Origin: Pseudomonas sp. PB101
Lineage (GTDB): Bacteria > Pseudomonadota > Gammaproteobacteria > Pseudomonadales > Pseudomonadaceae
Assembly: GCF_009764265.1 (NCBI RefSeq)
Contig: NZ_RWIR01000079.1
Span: forward strand, 62,001 to 126,000
Direction of reading: 5' to 3'
Length of the DNA: 64,000 nt
A model generated the notes under the pieces. It saw nothing but the letters and a program-made list of their open reading frames with translations, made no database searches and was not told the DNA's origin. The first letter of the stretch is position 1. Each line of letters starts with the position of its first letter. The position numbers and the translations under genes were made by a program. This document shows positions 42,264-50,818 of the stretch, piece after piece.

Positions 42264-42999
42264 CTTCAACTCCTGTTTTTATTGTTGTGGTGCGAAAGCG
42301 TTGGTCGATGACCCTGGCGGCATCGTCGGCCCATTGCCGGTAAAGCAGCGGCCCCGGATGAAAGCCATCGCTGGCCATCAGGCCCGGTTCGGGCACCAGC
42401 GGGGTGCTCAGCATCGTACATTGATCCATTCGATCTGCCAGATCCGCCAGATGTGCGTTGAAAACACGCGCCCGGAACCCCAGAAACCAGCGCAGCGGCT
42501 GCGGCAGGGCGGGGAACAGGTGCATCGGCGGAAGGGGCGACACGACAATCTGCCGCACCGCAAACCTGTCGCACAACAGCGCCATCAAGCGCCGTTGCCG
42601 GGCGAGCCACTGATCCAGGGTGAGTGAGCTGGCGACATCGTTGACGCCGATCGACAACAGCGCCACATCGAACGGCTCCGGGGGATGCTGTTCGAGCAGC
42701 TCCAGCAACCCTTGGGAATCCAGACCGGAGCGCGCCCAGAGTTTCCACGACACCTGATAATCATCGGCCAGGCGCTCGACCAGCCGACCGCTCAGGGCTT
42801 CACCTTGAGTCGCCGCACCCACACCCGCCGCGGCGCTGTCGCCGACAATCAACAAACGCAGGACCTCGCCGCTGCCGGCATTGCCCTGGCGTTCACCTTC
42901 GGCCTCCGGCAATTTTGGCGTCATCCGCCGGGTGTACAGGCCTTGCGCAAGCAACACCGGGCCGAGGAGGATTTTGGCGAGGGTTTCCGTATGGCTCAT
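42256..42999 (-). CDS. SGNH/GDSL-family hydrolase
   Basis: A 247-residue esterase/lipase-type protein starting MSHTETLAKILLGPVLL, a hydrophobic N-terminus that may be a signal anchor. Block I is LRLLIVGDSAAAGVGA (nucleophile Ser), block III VALLSIGVNDVA (oxyanion Asn), and block V MASDGFHPGPLLYRQWA (Asp...His). The substrate is unknown; many relatives are lysophospholipases or carbohydrate esterases. An upstream in-frame extension lacks support. It is translationally coupled to the NTF2-like gene. Confidence 0.9.
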   Translation of the reverse strand: MSHTETLAKILLGPVLLAQGLYTRRMTPKLPEAEGERQGNAGSGEVLRLLIVGDSAAAGVGAATQGEALSGRLVERLADDYQVSWKLWARSGLDSQGLLELLEQHPPEPFDVALLSIGVNDVASSLTLDQWLARQRRLMALLCDRFAVRQIVVSPLPPMHLFPALPQPLRWFLGFRARVFNAHLADLADRMDQCTMLSTPLVPEPGLMASDGFHPGPLLYRQWADDAARVIDQRFRTTTIKTGVEDV

Positions 43000-43027
43000 G
43001 GGCAGTTGCCTGATTGAAAGAGGGTGA

Positions 43028-43228
43028 TCAGCCGGCGAACTCGTCATCGAAAATGCTCTCGATAGGCAGCGCAAACGCCCGGGCAATCTGAAACGCCAAG
43101 GGCAGGCTGGGATCATAGCGGCCATTTTCGATGGCATTGATGGTCTGCCGCGAAACATTCAACAACGCCGCCAGATCGACCTGCGACCACTTGCGTTCGG
43201 CGCGCAGTTCCTTGAGCCGGTTTTTCAT
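43028..43228 (-). CDS. Xre-family transcriptional regulator (YozG-like, small)
   Basis: A 66-residue protein consisting of one helix-turn-helix: MKNRLKELRAERKWSQVDLAAL, then LNVSRQTINAIENGRYDPSLPLAFQIARAF. The start overlaps the stop of a membrane-protein gene (ATGA-type, 43225-43228), an arrangement common for this family. It is the probable binder of the two operators at 43612-43671, giving autoregulation. Confidence 0.92.
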   Translation of the reverse strand: MKNRLKELRAERKWSQVDLAALLNVSRQTINAIENGRYDPSLPLAFQIARAFALPIESIFDDEFAG

Positions 43229-43599
43229 TGGTAGCGTCGCTTGGCAAGTCTGAGCCCGACCATCCACATCAGGCCCATCACTGGCCACACACAGACCCAG
43301 GACACGTGTGGAAAACCGACATTCTCCAGAAAACCATAAGTGAAGGTCAGCAATGCCGAAGCGGCAAAGGCAAAACCGAGCGCCTCGTACTGGATGCGCA
43401 AATGCATTTCGTCCAGCGTGCGCATATTGCGCACCACCGCCCAACACATCAGCCCCGCAGGAATCACCGGCAGCAGCGTGATGATGACCTTCAGCGCCAT
43501 GGCCATCTCTTGCTGATCCTTGAGTAGGATGACCGACAAAACCAGCAATACCGAGTACAGCGCCGTCGCTGCGCCCATTTCCATGTAATAGCGTTTCAT
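43225..43599 (-). CDS. four-helix membrane protein paired with the Xre regulator
   Basis: A 124-residue integral membrane protein with four hydrophobic segments (ALYSVLLVLSVILL, VIITLLPVIPAGLMCWAVV, LGFAFAASALLTFTYGFL, VSWVCVWPVMGLMWMVGL). The start at 43599 has AGGAG directly after the proximal operator. Small membrane proteins paired with a tiny Xre regulator occur widely in bacteria; some may sense membrane state and hold the regulator. Function unknown. Confidence 0.85.
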   Translation of the reverse strand: MKRYYMEMGAATALYSVLLVLSVILLKDQQEMAMALKVIITLLPVIPAGLMCWAVVRNMRTLDEMHLRIQYEALGFAFAASALLTFTYGFLENVGFPHVSWVCVWPVMGLMWMVGLRLAKRRYQ

Positions 43600-43611
43600 C
43601 GCATTCTCCTG

Positions 43612-43631
43612 ATGTAAAAGACCCTTTACAT
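43612..43631. promoter_or_regulatory. operator 1, ATGTAAA-N6-TTTACAT
   Basis: A 20-base palindrome (7+7, spacer AGACCC) ending 12 bases before the membrane-protein ATG, so binding would cover the transcription start. It is nearly identical to operator 2. The core TGTAAA-N6-TTTACA is also the TyrR/PhhR box, so another regulator cannot be excluded. Confidence 0.7.
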
Positions 43632-43651
43632 AATCGCCCGGCATTTCACCG

Positions 43652-43671
43652 ATGTAAAGGGTGTTTTACAT
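43652..43671. promoter_or_regulatory. operator 2, ATGTAAA-N6-TTTACAT
   Basis: A second 20-base palindrome (spacer GGGTGT), exactly 40 bases from operator 1 (four helical turns, so on the same DNA face). Read on the opposite strand its spacer is ACACCC, close to the AGACCC of operator 1, so the two sites are inverted relative to each other. Confidence 0.7.
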
Positions 43672-43689
43672 TGCTGGACCCGCCCATGA

Positions 43690-43715
43690 AAAAGCCCGGC
43701 TGACCGGGCCGGGCT
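43690..43715 (-). terminator. rho-independent terminator of the chorismate mutase gene
   Basis: AGCCCGGC and GCCGGGCT form an 8-base stem with a 7-base loop. On the minus strand it is followed by TTTTTC. It lies 23 bases after the chorismate mutase stop. Confidence 0.8.
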
Positions 43716-43737
43716 CTGCATCAGGATCATTTCGCTG

Positions 43738-44310
43738 TCATCGACCCACAACACACAGCTCCCCCGTCGCCCGAATCATCGCCTGCCCATGCAGGTAATC
43801 CTTGATCAGCGCGGAGCGTTCGGTGGCCAGCCATTGCGGGCAGTTCGGGTCTTTGCGGTAGGGCAGGAACGCGGCGTACTGCTTGAGCAGCAGGTTTTGC
43901 AGGGTGTCGAGCTTCGGCCGGATCTGGTTGTTGAGGTCCGGCCGTGGCGTATCCGGTGCCTTGTGCGCCGCTTGCCATTGCGCGAGCCGGCCGTACTGCA
44001 CCAGTTTGCTGGCTTCGATCTGGGCGGCGATCAGGTTGGCAACATCATCGGGGTCGAGCTGGCGCTGGGCCGCCTGCTTGCGCGCGTTGGCGATGACTTG
44101 CGCCTCCCGGGCGTTGTCCTGGATCGGCTTGCCGCTGTCCCACTTGGTCAGCGCCACCAGCTCACTGATGTACAAACGCTCATTCATCGTCGCCAGCAGC
44201 GGTTGCAAGGCATCGGGCGCCGGGGGCGTGGTGCCGGCCTGGGCGCCGCCAGCGAACAAGCCGAGCAGGGTACAGGCCAGCCAGTGCGGCAGGCGTGGGG
44301 AACGGGGCAT
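43738..44310 (-). CDS. exported chorismate mutase (AroQ gamma class)
   Basis: A 190-residue protein with a signal peptide (LPHWLACTLLGLFAGGAQA). The mature part matches the all-helical gamma-class chorismate mutase: LLATMNERLYISELVALTKWDSGKPIQDNAREAQVI and IAAQIEASKLVQYGRLAQW. It would convert chorismate to prephenate in the periplasm, like the *AroQ enzyme of P. aeruginosa. AAGGAGA precedes the ATG at 44310. A terminator follows. The purpose of periplasmic chorismate mutases is still debated. Confidence 0.9.
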   Translation of the reverse strand: MPRSPRLPHWLACTLLGLFAGGAQAGTTPPAPDALQPLLATMNERLYISELVALTKWDSGKPIQDNAREAQVIANARKQAAQRQLDPDDVANLIAAQIEASKLVQYGRLAQWQAAHKAPDTPRPDLNNQIRPKLDTLQNLLLKQYAAFLPYRKDPNCPQWLATERSALIKDYLHGQAMIRATGELCVVGR

Positions 44311-44391
44311 GGACGAAATCTCCTTGGACGCAGAAATCACTCCGGCTTGTGTATCACAAGTGCGGCCAGGGAACGATAGGTTGCGAAGGAT

Positions 44392-44682
44392 TCAGGCGAG
44401 CAGCCGTTCAATCTGCGCCAGTTCCCAGGTGCTGAGCAAACTCACCGGATCGGTGCCGAAGCGTTGCCCGCTGTCGAACGCATACTCGCGGCCATCGGGG
44501 CATTGGCCGCGCAGACAGTGGCGCAAGTGGCCGGCGTCGACCTCGAGCGTCAGGCGCCAGCCGTCGATGTCGACCTGGACATGACCGGACTCGCTGGCGC
44601 CGTCGACTCGCTTGAAGGTGCGAATGCCCTGGGCGATGTCGCGCAACTGCTGGTAAACCTCGCGGGCGGTGAGGGCGGGCAC
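44392..44682 (-). CDS. small cytoplasmic protein of unknown function
   Basis: A 96-residue protein starting with GTG, preceded by GGAG at seven bases. It contains TAREVYQQLRDIAQGIRTFKRV and a beta-rich middle (GHVQVDIDGWRLTLEVDAGHLRHC, CPDGREYAFDSGQRFGTDPVSLLS). I recognise it as a pseudomonad-type hypothetical without an assigned role. It is monocistronic, between chorismate mutase and a REPIN. Confidence 0.7.
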   Translation of the reverse strand: MPALTAREVYQQLRDIAQGIRTFKRVDGASESGHVQVDIDGWRLTLEVDAGHLRHCLRGQCPDGREYAFDSGQRFGTDPVSLLSTWELAQIERLLA

Positions 44683-44763
44683 AGGTGTCTCCGGGGTGAA
44701 ATCGGGGAGGCACAGGATAATTCATCAGCGTGCAAAAAAACCCGACTGATCAGCGCCGGGACA

Positions 44764-44865
44764 CTGTAGGAGCGAGCCTGCTCGCGATGGACGTTAACGA
44801 TAACGCGTGTTTAATGGCTAAACGCGGCGCTCTTAAGTCCATCGCGAGCAAGCTCGCTCCTACAG
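44764..44865. repeat. REPIN, GTAGGAGC type
   Basis: Left arm CTGTAGGAGCGAGCCTGCTC, right arm GCGAGCAAGCTCGCTCCTAC, with GTTAACGATAACGCG in the loop. It lies at the 3' end of the amine-catabolism operon. Confidence 0.85.
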
Positions 44866-44882
44866 GTTACCCATTGCTTGCT

Positions 44883-46439
44883 CTATTTTCGGTTCAACGC
44901 CTCTTCCGCCGCGGCGATTTCAGCCTGGCGCCTGACGATCATGTCGCCCACCGGCGGCCCCTGGAAGCGCCGGGCTTCAAAGCCGAACCAGACGATGGCC
45001 GTCAGGACCAGGAAGCCGATGGTGATGTACAACGCCCAATCGTTCGGTGGCTGGATGCCGATGACGAAGATGATGATCATCGACAGGATCGAGAGCACGG
45101 CGAACACCGAGTACCAGAAGCGTCCCAGGTTCCACGGCCCCATGGTCGGCCACTTCGACGTCCCATAGGTGAACAGGCCGAGCACGATGGGGATGGCGAA
45201 GGAGAAGAACAGGAAGATCACCGTGCAGGACACCACGATCGTGTAGACCGGCGTTGCCCCGACCGAGATCACCGACGAGCCCCAGTCGAACAGGACGGCC
45301 AGGGTGGCACCGGTCCAGATGGCCGCCACCGGGCTGCGGAAGGTCGGCGAGACCGAGGACAGGGCTTTGGAGCAGGGCAGGCCGCCGTCCCGGGAGAAGG
45401 CGAAGATCATTCGCGAAACCGAGGTGACGGTGGCCAGGCCGCAGAGCACCTGCGAGATGAAAATGGCCACATAGAGCACCAGTTTCAAGGTCGGGTTGAC
45501 TTGGGTGTTCATCGCCCAGAAAAACACGTTCCAGCCTTGCTTGGCCGCCTCGTCCATGCTCGGCAGCATCAACACGAACGCGCTGAGCATCAGCCAGCCG
45601 AACAGCAACGACCAGACCACCGACATGACCATGCCGCGCGGCACCGACATGGCCGCGTTGCGGGTTTCCTCGGAGGTATGCGCAGAGGCGTCATAGCCGG
45701 TGATGGTGTAGATCGGCAACAGCAGGCCGAGCATGAAGATCCAGCCGTTGGAGACCTGCGGCCAGACGCTGCCGCCCGCCTCGCCGGAATAGTTGCTGAA
45801 GGTCCACAACCGTGCGAACTCATAGCTCGGTGCCGACATCAGGCAGACGATGGTCAGGGCCAGCGCCGTGGCGAAGATCAGGTAGCCGGAGAAGTCGGTG
45901 AGTTTGGCGGTCAGACCGATGCCCAGGTGGTTACACAAGGCCTGCACGCCGGTGAGGATCGCCAGGAAAATCACCCGCACCGTGGTCGTGTCCTCCATGC
46001 CCAGTGCCGGTCCGAAGGCGCCGAAAAAGAAGTAATAGGTGCCGACGTTGATCGCGCCCAGCACCGTGACCAGCCCCAGCAGGTTGAACCAAGCGGTCAG
46101 CCACCCAGTGAAGCGGTTGCCCAGGATCGAGCCCCAGTGGTACAGGCCGCCGGCGGTGGGGTAGGCCGAGGAGATCTGCGCCATGGCCATGGCGAATACC
46201 CCGGAGATCAGGCAGCCGATCGGCCAGCCGATCCCGATGGATGCACCCCCCGCGCCCGAGGTGCCCTGGGCCAGCGAGTTGATGCCACCGGAGAGGATGC
46301 AGATGATTGAAAAGGAAATGGCAAAGTTGGAGAAAACTCCCATGCGTCGCGAGAGTTGCTGGGCATAGCCCATGCTATGCAGCACCTTGACGTCATCGTC
46401 GTGCGTTTCGGTGCCCGGCTGGCTTGCTGGGTTCATCAT
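44883..46439 (-). CDS. APC-family amine/amino acid permease
   Basis: A 518-residue transporter of the amino acid-polyamine-organocation superfamily with about twelve hydrophobic segments. Typical parts: LSRRMGVFSNFAISFSIICILSGG, YPTAGGLYHWG, and ITGYDASAHTSEETRNAA with SVPRGM. It is closest in appearance to GABA/choline/ethanolamine-type permeases. It is the last gene of the operon GS-like, aldehyde dehydrogenase, alcohol dehydrogenase, permease, separated by a REPIN. It should import the amine or amino alcohol that the enzymes process. Confidence 0.92.
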   Translation of the reverse strand: MMNPASQPGTETHDDDVKVLHSMGYAQQLSRRMGVFSNFAISFSIICILSGGINSLAQGTSGAGGASIGIGWPIGCLISGVFAMAMAQISSAYPTAGGLYHWGSILGNRFTGWLTAWFNLLGLVTVLGAINVGTYYFFFGAFGPALGMEDTTTVRVIFLAILTGVQALCNHLGIGLTAKLTDFSGYLIFATALALTIVCLMSAPSYEFARLWTFSNYSGEAGGSVWPQVSNGWIFMLGLLLPIYTITGYDASAHTSEETRNAAMSVPRGMVMSVVWSLLFGWLMLSAFVLMLPSMDEAAKQGWNVFFWAMNTQVNPTLKLVLYVAIFISQVLCGLATVTSVSRMIFAFSRDGGLPCSKALSSVSPTFRSPVAAIWTGATLAVLFDWGSSVISVGATPVYTIVVSCTVIFLFFSFAIPIVLGLFTYGTSKWPTMGPWNLGRFWYSVFAVLSILSMIIIFVIGIQPPNDWALYITIGFLVLTAIVWFGFEARRFQGPPVGDMIVRRQAEIAAAEEALNRK

Positions 46440-46500
46440 GTGTACCCCTTCGGTTTTTGGACAGGTCGAACTGAGCCGCCGTAGGCTCGACCTTGGGTTT

Positions 46501-46602
46501 CTGTGGGGGCGAACCTGCTTGCGATGGACTTGAGGATGGCGCGGGGTGTCAGGTTGCCCGTGTCATCGCTGACGTTCATCGCGAGCAGGCTCGCTCCTAC
46601 AG
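46501..46602. repeat. REPIN overlapping the alcohol dehydrogenase stop
   Basis: Left arm CTGTGGGGGCGAACCTGCTT (a degraded form), right arm GCGAGCAGGCTCGCTCCTAC. The right arm contains the stop codon (46597-46599) of the alcohol dehydrogenase gene on the minus strand. Confidence 0.8.
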
Positions 46603-47757
46603 ACGGCCGTGAAACGCCGCATCGAAAATCTTTGCCACGCCGTCCCGGGTCAGGGGTAGCGGGTTGCCGCCGGCGGAGGGGTCGACGACCGCCATGTCTG
46701 TCACCAGGTCGGCCTGTTTATCGTCCACTCCCAACTCGAACAGGGTGTGCGGCACGGCGATGTCCTTGCGCAGCTTGAGGACGAAGGCCAGGAAACTGTC
46801 GAAGCCGGGTGACGGCAGGCGCAGGTATGCTGCCAGGCGAGTGATGCGCTCCTCGATGGCCGAGCGGTTGAACTGCAGGACGTAGGGCATCAGGGTGGCA
46901 TTGGTCATGCCGTGATGGGTGTCGTACAGCGCGCCAATCGGATGGGCGAGCGCATGCATCCCGCCCAGGCCCTTCTGGAAGGCCGTGGCGCCCATCGCCG
47001 CCGCCGCGAGCATTTGCGCGCGCGCCTCGAGGTCCGATGGCGTGTGTACCGCCTTCACCAGAGCATTGGCGACCAGGCGCATGCCTTCCACGGCAATGCC
47101 GTCGGCCAGGGGGTGAAAGCCGGGGGCGCAGTACGCTTCCAGGCAATGGGATAACGCGTCCATGCCGGTGCCGGCGGTGATTTTCGCCGGCATGCCGACG
47201 GTGAGGGCGGGGTCGCTGATCACCACGCGCGGCATCATTTTCGGGTGGAAGATGATGCGCTTGGTGTGGGTGCGCTCGTCGATGATCACCGCCGCACGAC
47301 CGACTTCCGAGCCCGTCCCGGCGGTGGTCGGCACGGCAATGACCGGGGCGATGCGGCTGTCGTCGGCGCGGGTCCAGTAGTCGCCGATGTCCTCGAAGTC
47401 CCAGACCGGGCGGGTCTGGCCGCTCATGAAGGCAATCAGCTTGCCCATGTCCAGGCCACTGCCGCCGCCGAACGCGATCACGCCATCGTGCTTGCCGGCG
47501 CGCCAGGCGTCGAGCCCGCCGGCCAGGTTGGCTTCCACCGGATTGGGCTTGAGGTCACAGAACAATTCGACGCCAAGACCGGCGGCGCGCAGTGCGTCGA
47601 GTGCCGCCGTGGTGATCGGCGCGCGTGCCAGGCCGCTGTCGGTCACCAGCAATGGCCGCTCGATACCTTGGCTGCGACAGGCGTCGGCCAGCTCGGCGAT
47701 GCGCCCGACACCGAAACGAACGCTCGTGGGGTAGTTCCAGTTTCCTGTCAGGTTCAT
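46597..47757 (-). CDS. iron-containing alcohol dehydrogenase
   Basis: A 386-residue group III alcohol dehydrogenase. The nucleotide-binding GGGSGLDMGKLIAF, the AVPTTAGTGSEVGRAAVI block, and the metal-binding part DALSHCLEAY ... MHALAHPIGALYDTHHGMTNA are present. It follows the aldehyde dehydrogenase with a three-base gap. It would oxidise an alcohol group (possibly of a glutamylated amino alcohol) to an aldehyde. The last residues and stop lie in a REP element. Confidence 0.95.
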   Translation of the reverse strand: MNLTGNWNYPTSVRFGVGRIAELADACRSQGIERPLLVTDSGLARAPITTAALDALRAAGLGVELFCDLKPNPVEANLAGGLDAWRAGKHDGVIAFGGGSGLDMGKLIAFMSGQTRPVWDFEDIGDYWTRADDSRIAPVIAVPTTAGTGSEVGRAAVIIDERTHTKRIIFHPKMMPRVVISDPALTVGMPAKITAGTGMDALSHCLEAYCAPGFHPLADGIAVEGMRLVANALVKAVHTPSDLEARAQMLAAAAMGATAFQKGLGGMHALAHPIGALYDTHHGMTNATLMPYVLQFNRSAIEERITRLAAYLRLPSPGFDSFLAFVLKLRKDIAVPHTLFELGVDDKQADLVTDMAVVDPSAGGNPLPLTRDGVAKIFDAAFHGRL

Positions 47758-47760
47758 GGT

Positions 47761-49152
47761 CTACACCTCGTGACGCAGATGAAAGGATTTGGCCCGGGTC
47801 AGGTGCTCGTAGCCCAACGGCGACAGGGTGACGCCGCGCCCGCTGTTTTTCACGCCGGTCCAGGCCAGTGCCGGGTCGAGGTAATCGCAGCGGTTCATGA
47901 ACAGCGTGCCGGTGGCGATCTCGTTGCCCAGGCGTTCGGCCGCGGCGAGGTCTTGGGTCCAGATGGACGCGCTGAGCCCGAACTCGCTGTCGTTCATCAA
48001 GGCGATGGCTTCTTCATCGCTGGCCACCGGCATGATGCCGACCACCGGGCCAAAGCTTTCGTCGCGCATGACCGACATCTGATGGTTCACGTCCACCAGC
48101 ACTTGCGGCGCAAGATAAGCACTGCCCGGTACGTCGGCGGCAAATGCCTGCGCATCGATCAGCGCCGTCGCGCCCTGGGCCAGCGCTTCGGCGATCTGGC
48201 CACGCACGAAGAAGGCGGCGCCCGGTGTCACCAGCGGACCGAGGGTGGTGGCTTCGTCCAGCGGGTTGCCCAGCACGTACTGGCGGGTCAGTTCGGCGAA
48301 GCGCTCGACAAACGCCGGGAAGATTTTCTGGTCGACGTAGAGGCGTTCCACGGCGCAGCAACTCTGTCCGGAATTGAAGAAACTGCCGTCCACCAGATTT
48401 TCCACCGCATATTCAAGGTTGGCGTCTGCTCGGACATAGGCCGGGTCTTTGCCGCCGAGTTCCAGGCCCATGCCGAGAAATTGCCCGCTGGCGGCGCTTT
48501 CCAGGACTTTGCCAGCCTCCACGGAACCGGTGAAATTCACTTGCTGCACGCGCCCGCCAGCAATGAGCGCCCCGGTCGACACATGGTTGAGCAGCAGATT
48601 CTGGAACAGCCCTTCGGGCAGTTTTGCGCGACGCATGGCCTCGGCGAAACGCTCGCCCACCAGCAGGGTTTGCGACGCGTGCTTGAGGATCACGCTGTTG
48701 CCGGCCATCAGCGCCGGGATGATGGTGTTCACCGCCGTCAGATAGGGGTAGTTCCACGGAGCGACCACCAGCACCGTGCCCAGCGGTTCGCGTTTGATAT
48801 AGCGCCGAAAGCCCGCCTTGGGCTCCGGCTCTATAGCGGCCAGGGCCTGCGGTGCGATGGCGATCATGTGCCGGGCGCGTTCGGCAAAACCGCGCAGTTC
48901 ACCGGCGCCATAACGCACCGGGCGGCCCATCTGCCAGGCCAGCTCCGGCACGATGTCGGCCTGCATCGACAGCATCGCGTCCACCGCGGCAGTGCAAAAC
49001 GCCGCGCGTTCGCTCAGCGGGCGGCGTTGCCATGACGCCTGTGCAGTAGCAGCGGCCGCCAGTGCCTGCTCGACCTGTGCGGCGTCGGCCACCTCGCGTT
49101 CGGCGTACACCCGGCCGTCGACCGGGGAGATGAGCTGAATCTTCTCTGTCAT
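47761..49152 (-). CDS. aldehyde dehydrogenase of the amine operon
   Basis: A 463-residue aldehyde dehydrogenase, a little shorter than the classical ones. Motifs: VVAPWNYPYLTAVNTIIPAL, FTGSVEAGK, LELGGKDPAYV (catalytic Glu), FFNSGQSCCAVERLYV (catalytic Cys) and a C-terminal GVKNSGRGVTLS. The start MTEKIQLISPVDGRVY at 49152 is supported by homology; the longer reading overlaps the preceding gene. It lies seven bases after the glutamine synthetase-like gene. Confidence 0.94.
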   Translation of the reverse strand: MTEKIQLISPVDGRVYAEREVADAAQVEQALAAAATAQASWQRRPLSERAAFCTAAVDAMLSMQADIVPELAWQMGRPVRYGAGELRGFAERARHMIAIAPQALAAIEPEPKAGFRRYIKREPLGTVLVVAPWNYPYLTAVNTIIPALMAGNSVILKHASQTLLVGERFAEAMRRAKLPEGLFQNLLLNHVSTGALIAGGRVQQVNFTGSVEAGKVLESAASGQFLGMGLELGGKDPAYVRADANLEYAVENLVDGSFFNSGQSCCAVERLYVDQKIFPAFVERFAELTRQYVLGNPLDEATTLGPLVTPGAAFFVRGQIAEALAQGATALIDAQAFAADVPGSAYLAPQVLVDVNHQMSVMRDESFGPVVGIMPVASDEEAIALMNDSEFGLSASIWTQDLAAAERLGNEIATGTLFMNRCDYLDPALAWTGVKNSGRGVTLSPLGYEHLTRAKSFHLRHEV

Positions 49153-49159
49153 GGTCGTC

Positions 49160-50533
49160 TCAATAGCGCTCGAAACCACGCTGCAATTCCCAGTCGGTGA
49201 TTCGCCGGTCGTACTCCTTCTGCTCCCACTCGGCGGTGTGCACGTAATGGTCGACCACCTCATCGCCGAACGCCTCGCGCAACATGGCGGAGGCCTTGAG
49301 TGCGGCGCTCGCGTCGCGCAGGGTCTTGGACACTTCCGGCAGATGCTCATCCTGGTAGGCGTCACCCTCGAACGGCGGCACGAGGTCGAGTTTTTCGTCG
49401 ACACCGGCCAGGCCCGCCGCGATCAGCGCAGCGAAGGCCAGATAGGGATTGAGGTCGGCACCGCCGATGCGGCATTCGATGCGGATCGCCTTGCTGCCTT
49501 CGGCACACAGGCGAAAGCCGGCGGTGCGATTGTCGCGGCTCCAGACCGCCCGGGTCGGGGCAAATGTGCCGGCCTGGAAGCGCTTGTAGGAGTTGATATA
49601 GGGCGCGAGAAAACAGGTGATGTCGTTGGCGTACTTGAGCTGCCCGGCCACCCAGGCACGCATCAGTTTCGACATGCCGAACTCGGCTTTCGCGTCGAAG
49701 AACAGCGGCTTCCTGGCGTTCTTGTCCCACAGCGAATTATGGATGTGACTGCTGGAACCGGCGGCGTCGTAGCGCCACTTGGCCATGAAGGTGATCGCCT
49801 TGCCCTGCAACTGCGCGATCTCCTTGCAGGCGTGCTTGATGATGACGTGGTGGTCGGCCATGGTCATGGCGTCGGCGTAGCGGATGTTGATCTCTTCCTG
49901 GCCGGGGCCCCACTCACCCTTGGAGTTTTCCACGGGAATGCCCGAGGCCTGCAAGTGCTTGCGGATCGCCCGCAGCACCGGCTCTTCGCGGGTGGTCTGG
50001 AGGATGTTGTAGTCCTCGATGTAATGGCCGGCGGTTTTCGGTTTGTGATAGTTGCGCTTGTGGATCGCCTCGTAAGTCTCATCGAACAGATAGAACTCGA
50101 GCTCCGAGGCGAACATGCCGGTATAGCCGCGTTCACGTAGACGCTCGACCTGCTTTTTCAGGATCGCCCGAGGGCTGTGGGGCAGGTCCTGGCGATGGTG
50201 ATGATCGAGCACGTCGCACAGCACCAGCGCCGTGCATTCAAGCCAGGGCACGCGCCGCAGGGTGGACATGTCGGGCTTGAGCACGAAATCGCCGTAGCCC
50301 TTGCTCCAGCTGGCCGCCGCGTAACCCGGCACCGGCTCCATGTCGATGTCGTCGGCCAGCAGGTAGTTGCAGCAGTGGGTTTCTTCATGGCCGCTGTCGA
50401 TGAAAAACTCGACCTGGAAGCGCTTGCCGACCAGGCGTCCCTGCATGTCGACCATGCAGACCAGTACGGTATCGATTTCGCCGGCAGCCGCGGCGCGTTT
50501 GAGTGCATCAAAACTGAGGAGGGGCTCGGTCAT
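49160..50533 (-). CDS. glutamine synthetase-like gamma-glutamyl-amine ligase
   Basis: A 457-residue member of the glutamine synthetase superfamily, of the PuuA/GlnA3-type that joins glutamate to amines. Visible parts are the N-terminal beta-grasp (VLVCMVDMQGRLVGKRF), the metal-binding SELEFYLFDETYEA, GPGQEEINIRYAD, the ATP site MAKWRYDAAGSSSHIHNSLW and FAPTRAVWSRDNRTAGFRLC with NPYLAFAALIAAGLAG. The DNLTNS-type adenylylation loop of true GlnA is absent. It is the first gene of the operon, so an imported amine is probably glutamylated and then oxidised. Starts at MTEPLLSF (50533). Confidence 0.93.
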   Translation of the reverse strand: MTEPLLSFDALKRAAAAGEIDTVLVCMVDMQGRLVGKRFQVEFFIDSGHEETHCCNYLLADDIDMEPVPGYAAASWSKGYGDFVLKPDMSTLRRVPWLECTALVLCDVLDHHHRQDLPHSPRAILKKQVERLRERGYTGMFASELEFYLFDETYEAIHKRNYHKPKTAGHYIEDYNILQTTREEPVLRAIRKHLQASGIPVENSKGEWGPGQEEINIRYADAMTMADHHVIIKHACKEIAQLQGKAITFMAKWRYDAAGSSSHIHNSLWDKNARKPLFFDAKAEFGMSKLMRAWVAGQLKYANDITCFLAPYINSYKRFQAGTFAPTRAVWSRDNRTAGFRLCAEGSKAIRIECRIGGADLNPYLAFAALIAAGLAGVDEKLDLVPPFEGDAYQDEHLPEVSKTLRDASAALKASAMLREAFGDEVVDHYVHTAEWEQKEYDRRITDWELQRGFERY

Positions 50534-50707
50534 CACGTCAATCCTGCGTGAAAGGTTTGGGCCAGTCTGAGATCGCTGTTGCAGACGCTCTCCAGAAACA
50601 CCCAAAACCTAAAGAACCGAGCATCATGAGCAACGAGTTGCTCAAAGCTTAGCCTACAGTTGCAATGTGTGATTTTTGCCAGGTGAATGCCAACGCACGA
50701 CCTGGTT

Positions 50708-50811
50708 CCTGTAGGAGCGAGCTTGCTCGCGATGAACGCAAGAGCACCGAGTTAAGCCAGTCATCACGCGTAATCGTTAGCGACCATCGCGAGCAAGCTC
50801 GCTCCTACAGG
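50708..50811. repeat. REPIN, GTAGGAGC type
   Basis: Left arm CCTGTAGGAGCGAGCTTGCT, right arm GCAAGCTCGCTCCTACAGGG. It lies between the GS-like operon start and the end of the winged-helix regulator gene. Confidence 0.85.
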
Positions 50812-50818
50812 GTCGCCT

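Noticed and set aside
43652..43671. Assignment of the TGTAAA-N6-TTTACA sites to PhhR alone
   Set aside because: The pair sits in the promoter of a self-contained Xre/membrane-protein operon, so local autoregulation is the simpler reading; PhhR is kept only as an alternative.
44730..46310. 526-codon plus-strand frame opposite the APC permease
   Set aside because: Antisense of a transporter; the translation is Arg/Gln/His-rich with no hydrophobic or catalytic pattern and begins in a REPIN.
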